From Rhynchopus sp. YZ270_cl-10 (lineage: Eukaryota > Euglenozoa > Diplonemea > Diplonemida > Diplonemidae), in the NCBI GenBank assembly GCA_964035575.1, contig OZ037934.1:1-64000 (forward strand): a DNA stretch of 64,000 bases. The letters are read 5' to 3'. Under the pieces are notes generated by a model. That model did not search any database, was not told where the DNA came from, and worked only from the letters and a program-made list of their open reading frames with translations. Both the position numbers and the translations under genes were made by a program. This document shows, piece after piece, positions 56,498 through 64,000 of this stretch (its first letter is position 1; the number at the start of each line of letters is the position of its first letter).

Positions 56498-57038
56498 TGG
56501 GGGGAAATCCCCAGGTGATGGATAGCGAAAGCCTTGCCCCACCACCCCCCGTGGCATGATGGTGGCATGATGGAAAAAAAAATAAAAAACGCCCAAAAAC
56601 GTGGCATGATGGCATGATGGTTAGCAAAAGGCCTGATCGACCCATTTGAAAAAAAAAAAAAAAAGAGAGAGAGAAAAGTGATTTTTACTAGTGCTTCCCG
56701 AGCTTTCTCCGCTGACAAGCTAGTCACAGGAAGAAGAAGATCAAAACTCGGTCGAGCTCCAGCTCAAGTTGGGGGCCTCCGGCGGAATGTGAGAGTTTAA
56801 CAAAAAATTGCGCTTGAAATTGCACATTTTTACTGCCAAACTATGTCATGGGAAGGGTGTGATGCAAGCTTGCGCCGCAGGCGCACGGTACGCTACTTTT
56901 TTCCTTTCGCCATGCTGCATGCTTCCTTTTCCTTCGACGTTTGACCAATTGAGTCCGGCTCGATGGTATCTCAAAAAATTCCCCATCACCCCCTACCGGG
57001 TTGATGGTATCCCAAAAAAAACCCCCCGGGTCAACCCG

Positions 57039-57093
57039 GTACCCATCGACCCATCGACCCGGGTATCCGGGTCGATGGGTTGATGGGTCGATG
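57039..57093. repeat. Inverted repeat around CGACCCGG
   Basis: CCCATCGACCCGG-GTAT-CCGGGTCGATGGG forms a perfect 13-bp stem. The surrounding sequence repeats GGGTCGATGG and GGGTTGATGG several times. Confidence 0.85.
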
Positions 57094-57158
57094 GTTAGTC
57101 TGGGGCCTGCCCAGTCTGGGTGGAACAAACAAACAAAAAAAAAAAAAAAAAAAAATAC

Positions 57159-57624
57159 CTTTCCTGTTGTGTCGAGCATGGTGCCAACAGCCTCGTAGTA
57201 CGACATGTCCCGCCAGCTTGCCGGTGAGCGTTGGCAGGATGTAGAAGACCTGCACGTAGTCCTTGCTGTGTTCTTCGAAGAAGCGCCCAACCTCGTTCGC
57301 ATGCCGCTGCGACTGTGTGTAGTCGTACAAGGAGAGCGGAGGCATCACGGTAGGGGTGGTGGTGCCGTCCTTTCTGTCGAAGTCCCGACGGCGGTCGTCC
57401 CTCTGGCGCACGTCGGGTTGTCCATGACGTGGTCCGGATCCGCCACGGAAGTTGCTTCTTCGCGGATCGCCACGTCGTCCATCGCAGTCACGTGGCATGA
57501 GGGGGCCTGGTGCGTGCTCGCGTCCTCTGTTGCCGATGTTGCCGAACATCTCGCGAAGGTACTGCAACTCGCGCATCTCCGGGCCCATGCGGGAACCACT
57601 CCATGTGAGTCTGTCCCTATCCAT
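57159..57624 (-). CDS. Arg-rich protein exon, unrecognised, with possible frameshift
   Basis: From ATG (57624) the frame reads MDRDRLTWSGSRMGPEMREL, then an Arg/Gly/Asp-rich low-complexity part (RGDPRRSNFRGGSG, RQRDDRRRDFDRKDG), then a helical region LYDYTQSQRHANEVGRFFEE and YVQVFYILPTLTG. Around 57215 the more protein-like frame switches by one nucleotide to SWRDMSYYEAVGTMLDTTG and reaches a 5' splice site (AAAG before GTATTT at 57158). Either a one-base indel or a misread splice explains this. RGG-like composition suggests RNA binding, but no domain is recognised. Downstream exons are not found. Confidence 0.5.
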
Positions 57625-57627
57625 GTG

Positions 57628-57772
57628 TAATATATCTGTTGGGTGGGTGGATGGGTGATGGAAAATTGGCTGCACTGCTGCACAGCCATATGAGGACACG
57701 TAAAAGGAGGCAAAGAGGCTGCATCTGACATGGCTTCTTCATTGGGGTGGGACGAGGCAAGAAAACACAGGT
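57628..57772 (-). repeat. 140-bp repeat R3 upstream of the Arg-rich exon
   Basis: About 90% identical to 63770-63907 (GGCTGCACTGCTGCACAGCC, GACATGGCTTCTTCATTGG). On the minus strand both end in CCACCCAACAG, a plausible 3' splice site, then ATATATTAC. It may be a shared promoter, an intron, or an introner-like repeat. Confidence 0.75.
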
Positions 57773-58029
57773 TGGTGTCAAGGGAAAGAGAAGGGTTAAG
57801 CCTCCAGCAAGCTGAAGACCCTTTTTCAATCACCTCTCGTTTTTTATAACTACCCGACCACTGCCAGATCAGGGGCACAGGACACTACATATAGTAATCC
57901 AGTTTTGGATTTTGTGATGTATTGTATTGTTTGCAAAATGATGAGGGAGGGGGGGGGGGGTCCGTAAGTTTGTGTATTAGTGTGTAAAATTTCCGGCCCT
58001 TTTGGGTGAAAAAAAAAAAGGGTGAGGGG

Positions 58030-59460
58030 AGTTGGGTCCAGTCATAGGGGGTATAGCATATTTTTTGGAAAATTCTTCAAAAAAGCAAGGATTTTTGCTG
58101 AGCACAATGAAATTTTCAGAAAAATCCCAATTTTCGGCCAAATTTGGAGCAAATTAGGGCCCACACACCCCGATTTTGGGTCAAAAACCGACTTCATTTT
58201 TCTCAGGAGTGCCTACGATTACGTAAACCAAAGGTCCTCTGGATGCATGCATTGATAAACACAACACTGGAAATTGCAAGGAACAGGTCTGCATGCGTGT
58301 TCTCTAGCCACTACAGTCACAGGGTATGCACAAAATGACCGTATTGTGGTTGAATTTTGACTTGCAAATGTTTTTCACGAACATGTATTTCTGAGGTTTT
58401 TTGGATTCTTTGGGCCATTTTATGACTTCGGGTGCCTACCACGCCCGTTTTTGAGCAATAAAAATTTTTTTGTCTGGTCAAAAATCGCCTTGTACTTGTG
58501 AAAGGAATTGCTAAGGAAATGTGAAATATGTGTGTTTTTGTACACAAAAGTGCGTTTTGGGTGCTTCTGAAGGGTCAAAACACCAAAATTTTGCGTTTTT
58601 TTTTTGCGTTTTTGATCTCCCAAGGACACACTATTTTCGGTGATTTTTTTTGTGAAAAAAAACTGAAAAATCACGGCTATAAGAACGCTAAGGAAAAATC
58701 GATATTCATTTTTTTGGGCAGAAAAGTGCGTTTTAGGTGCCCACCGATGGTCAAAACATCAATTTTTTTGTGTTTTTGGCATCTTTGGACACCCAAGGAC
58801 CCACTATCGGGGTGATTTTTTTTTTCCTGAGATTTGCCTTTGCCAAAATCGAAAAAAAAAAAAATGTGACGGAATTTGCTAAGGAAAAGTCGAAATTGTG
58901 GGCCCCTGTAGTAATGCATAAGGTGCATAATGCATATGTTTACCCCCAGATCGTCAAAACACCCGATTTTTGCGTTTTTTTGCACTTTTTGGTGCCCAAA
59001 AACCCAACTCAGGGGTCGAAATTTTCCCGAAAAAAAAAATTTTTTTTTTTTGAGATTTTTTGATTTTTTGACAAGGCGCTGTCCCATACAAAATGCACTG
59101 GTGGTACAGAAAATGACTGGGAAATTAACTCTAGATGCTCAAAACAGCCCAATTCTTGCTTTTTTTGACTTTTTGGTCCCAGAAGGGTACCTAGGGTGTA
59201 GTGAGCAGGCCTCAAAAACACTCGTGAAAAAAAAATTGGGATTTTTTTTTTTGAGATTTTTTCAAAAATCGACTTGTTTTTGGTAAAAATCACGAAATTT
59301 TGGGTTCGCGGAACCGCGTTTTAGACCCCCCTAGATGCTCAAAAGTGCCAAATTTTGCTTTTAATGGCCTCAAATCGTCGAAATTAGCCCAATATAGGGG
59401 CCAAAAAAAAAATTCGAGGGTCTAGGTATGGAGAGCGAGCACCTTAGAAGGAAGATCGTA
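58030..59460. repeat. Diverged satellite, period about 180-200 bp
   Basis: Related units contain (G)TCAAAAC at 58573, 58750, 58953 and 59139, each followed by TTTTGCGTTTTTT- and GGTGCCCAA-like blocks and G(A)TTTTTT...GAAAAA stretches. No gene is visible; open frames up to 136 codons are low complexity. Confidence 0.6.
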
Positions 59461-59479
59461 CGTAAATTTTTGTGTGTAC

Positions 59480-59645
59480 AATTGTACACCCGGTCTGCCG
59501 GTCTTTTTCGAGGGTGGGTAGGACCGGCCCTTGTTGCCGGTAATCCTTAAGAGCCGGTCTTTTTACGGACCCTAAAGACCGGCTAAAGACCGGCTATACA
59601 CACTAATTACGTGTCTGGTCGTTGCCGGTCTATTTACGGATCCCC
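59480..59645. repeat. Cluster of CCGGTC motifs
   Basis: About ten GCCGGTC or GACCGGC motifs in both orientations with TTTTTACGGA between them. Function unknown. 59646-60900 to the right is AT-rich and without a recognisable gene apart from small hairpins near 59736, 60088 and 60531. Confidence 0.7.
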
Positions 59646-60924
59646 CGGGTGTGGTTTCGCTTTTTCTTTTTTAGCTTTGTATTTTTTTTGGAGACTGTGG
59701 GAGAGACATAGTTCCCAAGGAAACAAGAGAAATTCATAGATGAACCAAGCCTCTCGTGCATGGTCACCTATATAAAAAAATATTGCAGTGGAGCTTTCAC
59801 AGGTGGCAACTACACTGTTCCAAGAATTTCTCAATAAAAAAAAAAGAGAGAAAGAAAAAAAAAAAAGAAAGTGAAGTTGATAGTGAAAGAAAAGAAAAGT
59901 AATTTCATCATATGCAATCAATAAATTGATAGTATATGGTGAGGGATCAACAAAAATGTTACCATCTTTCTTTTTATGGTGTGTGTTTGAAAAGAAAAGA
60001 AAAGAAAAGAAGTGTAAAATGTGTTACATTTGAACGATAGCGATGCCACCAATTGTCACTAATAATAATAACAAAAATGTTCAAATAAGATGAACCTCAG
60101 GCCTCTCTCTGCCTGGTCATCTGGGAGAAGTGGTTACTTAATTGCCACGATGCGAGACTTCTAAGACGAGTCAAACCACACACAGTTTCTGTTCTTGTTG
60201 CACATGTCTTTGTTCTTTGTGATCATGGCAAAGAAAATAGGTGTGAGGTGGGGATGGAAATATACTAAAATGGGAGGTCTTTTCTTGTTGTTGTTTTGGA
60301 GAATAAACTCAGCATAAATTCAATGGCGGAAAAAAAGGGGGCGATTTGCACAAAACAAAATAATAACAAGGTTCTAGCGTAACGCGTCCTCGGGTGTCTA
60401 CGCTTTTGTAACCAAGTTTTCAAACATCTCTTTCAACATAATATTCTGCATTCAATAAATTGATAGCATAAAAATCAAAAAAGAAGAGAAAATAAAACGC
60501 CCCTTTAGGCAGGCCAAGAATGAGAAAAAGCGTGAAGCCTCTGGTGAGGATGCTTCAGCTTGGAGACGTGAACAAAATGTGAAAAAACTTAATGGCTCAG
60601 TCCATCAACTCACGGTCGTCATGCCCTCCGTCACATGGGCCGCGTCCGTTCTCGTCAATTTCAGAACCAAATACATTACACATTGTGCCACAGAAAAAAT
60701 CGTGTATGTATAAAAACAAGGGGGGTGGAGTGGGGTGGTGGGTGGTGAAGTTGATAGTGCAGAGGAAGGGGAACGCAGGGTTTAAAAAAAAAAAATGCTC
60801 GAGGCTCGTTACTCTTTGCTTTGTTGCTCAGACTATGAACCGGGAGAAAAAGATAGGGGAGCATAAACCCTGTTTTGGGGTCAAAACAGGGCAAGGGTAT
60901 GATTTGGATGTGGGTGGGAATCTG

Positions 60925-61328
60925 TGGTCAAAAATCACTTTTCTGGTCTCAGCGCTGTCGAGACGATAGGCAGCTACTTCCTGTTCGGGTGCACTGGGTT
61001 GACGACAATCAACTTCTCTGGCCTCAGCGCTGTCACGAAGATAGGCAGCGACTTCCTGCGCAGGTGCACTGGGTTGAGGACACTCGATCTCTCTGGTCTC
61101 AGCGCTGTCAGAAACATAGGGGCTGGCTTCCTCGCGCAGTGCACGCTGCCATCGAACAAAGCGAAAGTAACAGTGAAGCTCTCCGGCAGCAGCGACGTGG
61201 TGTTTGAGCGAGTGCTGTCGGGATTGGACGGAACGGACGTTGTTGAGATGGGAGAAACGCACCAGCCCGAGCAATTTTGTCCGCTTACTTGTTGACTCAC
61301 GTCGACAGCTTTTATGACACCAGCGGTT
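60925..61328 (+). CDS. BspA-like leucine-rich-repeat protein, 3' part
   Basis: Two and a half 25-residue repeats (LSAVETIGSYFLFGCTGL, LSAVTKIGSDFLRRCTGL, LSAVRNIGAGFLAQC) spaced exactly 75 nt match the BspA/LRR_5 type, which is common in surface or secreted proteins of protists. The repeats begin abruptly near 60925 with no start codon or credible splice site, so the 5' part is missing or elsewhere. The repeat frame ends in TGA near 61295. The frame that stays open to a strong 5' splice site (GTAAGT at 61329) is shifted, so there is a frameshift or an unrecognised small intron. Confidence 0.6.
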
Positions 61329-61542
61329 GTAAGTGTACTGCAGTGGGCAAAGTGTGTTCACGTCTGTGCAAAGAAAAATCAGAAGGCTCCCGCTAGGGTA
61401 TGAGAAGAAAGAAAGAGAGAGAGTGTGAGAGTGTCTTGCATAACATAACAAGACACACTTTTCAAATACGCTGTGACGTAATCACCCATTTTGTATTTCA
61501 ACGCATATAATGTAACCTTCTTTTTCACTCCTCTTTTTGCAG

Positions 61543-61808
61543 CTCCACCCACCGAGCCTACCCCGAAGGTGGAGGACGGTCCACAGAGCACCCCTGCAGA
61601 AGCTGAGGAGCCACTAGTAACCACGTGTGTTGCCTGTCTCAATGTGTATGTGATGCGATGCCTCGTGTGTTTCAGTAAAGTGAAGTTGATAGTACAAACG
61701 CCTCTTGATTTCCGTCAACCCACTGCACCCCCACAGGAACAACAGCAATCACAACAACAACAAAAAGCAACAAAAGTTGGCACAGCAATTGCACTGCACC
61801 TATTCTAA
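61543..61808 (+). CDS. Possible last exon of the LRR gene
   Basis: A strong 3' splice site (CTTTTTCACTCCTCTTTTTGCAG in pieces at 61519-61542) precedes a Pro/Glu-rich reading frame (PPTEPTPKVEDGPQSTPAEA). The frame joins in phase to the exon ending at 61328, then passes through VTTCVACLNVYVM and a Gln-rich stretch to a stop at 61808. No domain is recognised and the coding limit may be earlier. 61809-62838 to the right has small hairpins and no gene. Confidence 0.4.
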
Positions 61809-62839
61809 ATAAGCCTCACAACAAATAAAGTAGAGTTGAAATACAAAGCCCTCTCGTGACAGTGTACCTTGGCACATGACCGGCTGTACCGGGTGGACTC
61901 CCAACCATGCAGTCCTACATCCATTTCATGGTTTACATCTGAATGAATAAATAAAAATTTCAACTTTACCACCACCCCCGAAGGGAAGGTACGTTGCTTC
62001 ACAGACAGCACACCTCAAAAAAAGTTTGAGATGCAACCTAAGCCTCTTGCTGCTTAGTCGCCTTAACTGTTATGCTTGAAAGTAAAACTTGCCACTCTGC
62101 GAAGACACAAGACAAGAGGTCTTCCAACACTTCACTCACACCACCCCAATTGGTTAGTTCAGAGTTGAAAACACTGTTGTGTCGTTTGAGACACGCTTTG
62201 AGTGACGATGAAGAACAGTTTTGTGTCCAATACTAGATTTTTGAAACGACGTTTGAGTTGAGATTGAACACGGTGTGCACTCACTGTGCACAAACCTTCT
62301 AAAAAAAATAAAGAACAACAGGGTGTCCTTGGAGGGTCAGGAACTAAACTCAAAGATAGTGAGCGAGTTCCAACCAGTACAGAGGGGCTCTTGGCACGAA
62401 GACAGGAAACCCATGATCATACAAAAAAAAATAAAAGTGGGGGAGTGAAACTTGATACATGCAGACGCCTTTAAGATTTGAGACGACTTTTGAGTTGATA
62501 TTGAACACGGTACTGAATATGATGTGCACTCACTGTGCACACAAAATCTTGAAATTACTGTAATCATATTTGAATCATCAACAACCACCCTAAAATAACC
62601 CGGTTGCACGACAACTGTTCTCAGCAATTTGAGACCCAATCCATACATTGCACACATGAAGACAGTGCAAAAAAGGGGGAGTGGTTGAATGAAAGTTGTT
62701 GTTGTTTTTGCTTTGTGTTCTTTTTTTGTTTTGGTGGTCTTTAAAAGTGTACTATTGGTGTTCCTGACGACACCATACTGCGTACTTCTTGCGTACTTGT
62801 TGCGCACTTTGTGCCAGGCCTCAGCCTAACTCCCGGGCC

Positions 62840-62991
62840 GAGGTGCTCCTCGGGGATGCTCAGGAGCAGCTGTCTCAGAAGCGCGAACCCGTCATGGTCC
62901 GTGGTCTTGCTACGGCAGAGTACGGTTGCAATGTTCACGACAGTGTTGAGGTGCTTCGCGACTATCCTCTGCGGGTCTTTCTCAATGAACA
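62840..62991 (-). CDS. XPO2: Exportin-2 (CSE1/XPO2) fragment, downstream exon
   Basis: From the 3' splice site CTTTCCACACAG the frame reads VFIEKDPQRIVAKHLNTVV and then KTTDHDGFALLRQLLLSIPEE, which fits the HEAT-repeat region of CSE1/CAS after the ALVRLLQAFL-type helix (conserved pattern: K-x2-DH-x-GF-x-LL). Exportin-2 recycles importin-alpha from nucleus to cytoplasm with RanGTP. Homology stops at EEHL, where the sequence turns into the dispersed repeat CCTAACTCCCGGGCC without a canonical GT donor. The gene copy is therefore either broken here or has an unusual junction. Confidence 0.7.
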
Positions 62992-63149
62992 CTGTGTGGA
63001 AAGGGGGCGGTGAAAAGGGTTGATGTGGGTTGACAAGTGCTTTTTGTATTTCTGGGGGAAGAGTGGTGGGTTGGGTTGGAAACTATATTGCCTTCCGCAA
63101 AAAAGGAAGTGCCGAGGAAGGTGGTCGGTGAGGGGAGGTCAGTGCATAC

Positions 63150-63420
63150 CATTCAGGAAACGGACAACGGCAGACACACCTTCGTTGGTGTAGAGCATCT
63201 GCGCGTAGATCTGGAAGACGTATGGCCGGAACTCGGACACGTCGTCCCTGAGGATCTCTGCGAAGGGTGCAAAGAGAGCCTCCTCGATGTCGGCTACTTG
63301 GGGTGCGTCGTACTCCACAAGGGCTGAGATGCATTCGAACATGTAGTGGTTGTAGGCAGAGTTGGCAGGGTTCTTCGTCGCGATGCGCAGCATTGCCACC
63401 AGCGGCTCCAGAGGCCCAGT
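63150..63420 (-). CDS. XPO2: Exportin-2 (CSE1/XPO2) fragment, upstream exon
   Basis: The minus strand encodes TKNPANSAYNHYMFECISAL and EALFAPFAEILRDDVSEF then RPYVFQIYAQML, a clear match to the C-terminal half of CSE1/CAS (NP-x3-x-FNHY-x-FE, DV-x-EF-x-PYVFQ). It ends at a 5' splice site (AATG before GTATGC), and a 158-bp intron leads to the next exon in phase 1. Compared with the family, roughly 25 residues between AQML and the VVRFL helix seem to be missing. The right-hand limit is uncertain: coding-like sequence continues to 63594, but homology starts only near 63420. Earlier exons, covering most of the protein, would lie beyond the window. Confidence 0.75.
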
Positions 63421-63769
63421 CTCCCCACCAACAGCCGGGTTCATGTCCACTGCAAGGTCCCGTTTGTGTGACTTGGCCATGGTTTCTTGCTTGGGAGATG
63501 CTTCTGATGAAGGCGGGGGTGGGCCACTCGGGAGCGGAGGCGGCATGTGTGCAGGCAACGGCTTCCACCTTCTGCCCATGCACCTCTTGTGCACCTTGGC
63601 CCAAATCTTTCCCTCTGCGCCTCTCTGACCCCCTCTGGGGTGCGCTCCCTTTCAGCTTGCTGCGCTTTATTATGTGCGTCCAGTTCATGGTCCAGTCACG
63701 CCCTTGTGTTGACCCCCTGAGCGGGTCGGTGGGAAGGCATTGTGTTTACCTGGTGGGTGGGTGGATAGT

Positions 63770-63907
63770 AATATATCTGTTGGGTGGACGGGTGGTGGGA
63801 AATTGGCTGCACTGCTGCACAGCCATATGAGGACACGTAAAAAGGGGGCAAAGAGGCTGCATCTGACATGGCTTCTTCATTGGGCGGGAGGGACGAGGCG
63901 CAAGAAA
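63770..63907 (-). repeat. 140-bp repeat R3, second copy
   Basis: Second copy of the 57628-57772 repeat, lying upstream of the exportin-2 exon as the other lies upstream of the Arg-rich exon. On the minus strand CCACCCAACAG ends the repeat, and CACCAG-GTAAAC follows 27 nt later, which could delimit a tiny exon. Confidence 0.7.
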
Positions 63908-63926
63908 ATTCTGTACGTTACTTACC

Positions 63927-64000
63927 CACCCAACCCTCCAACACAACATTTCTGACACTTCTCTGTCGCATGAGGATTACACGGCAGAAGAGTCATACGA
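63927..64000 (-). other. Possible partial exon at window edge
   Basis: The minus strand is open in one frame from the window edge to a consensus donor (GGTGG before GTAAGTAAC at 63926). The translation is Cys-rich (NPHATEKCQKCCVGG) and matches nothing I recognise. Too short to judge. Confidence 0.2.

Overview
The window is eukaryotic nuclear DNA and looks like a repeat-dense, possibly subtelomeric or heterochromatic, region of a microbial eukaryote (alga or other protist). Four things support this: a U6 snRNA gene, GT-AG introns of about 60-1400 bp, an exportin-2 (CSE1/XPO2) gene fragment, and reverse-transcriptase retroelements with A-tails. The sequence alone does not identify the species. 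About 1600 retroelement codons without an in-frame TAA or TAG, bar one, argue for the standard genetic code.

Layout. 1-5361 is an 8-bp satellite (GTTTGCGG)n. 5.4-12.2 kb holds a minus-strand U6 gene, three copies of a dispersed 0.3-0.5 kb repeat, an old diverged repeat field with GGGCCC hairpins, and a young 401-bp tandem array. 12.2-12.9 kb is a glutamine-codon-rich tract. 12.9-38.7 kb is the centrepiece: a head-to-tail array of nine minus-strand non-LTR retroelement copies, each joined to the next through an A-tail (T-run on the plus strand). The leftmost copy is the longest (5.8 kb) and encodes RT, a zinc knuckle, a restriction-like endonuclease and an OTU-type cysteine protease-like domain; a single TAA separates this from a second half with a zinc-finger-like Cys cluster, a coiled coil and a basic tail. 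The other copies are internally deleted derivatives (2.66 or 2.76 kb) with one fused ORF, arranged as a higher-order repeat. The array ends in a (GAGCTGTG)n microsatellite at 38.7-39.2 kb.

39.2-50.8 kb is intergenic repeat mosaic: the 3' end of a second LINE (plus strand), GTGCAC-centred repeat arrays, microsatellites of 7, 8 and 9 bp, a segmental duplication, and two elements with TTAA-flanked inverted ends resembling piggyBac MITEs. One of these has a related empty site inside the window. Many dispersed repeats carry tiny DNA hairpins with GNA triloops (GCGAAGC, GCCGCAGGC).

50.9-53.7 kb is a spliced minus-strand gene encoding an FG-motif plus coiled-coil protein, whose first intron holds about 97 copies of a 7-bp repeat. 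53.7-57.1 kb holds inverted-repeat and multi-arm palindromic elements and an 8-bp satellite. 57.2-57.6 kb is an exon of an unrecognised Arg-rich protein. 58-59.4 kb is a diverged satellite of about 190 bp. 60.9-61.8 kb is the 3' part of a BspA-like leucine-rich-repeat gene, and 62.8-63.4 kb two exons of exportin-2 that end abruptly at a dispersed repeat. Little of the window forms an operon-like functional unit; the main biology is retroelement array growth and small hairpin-bearing repeats.
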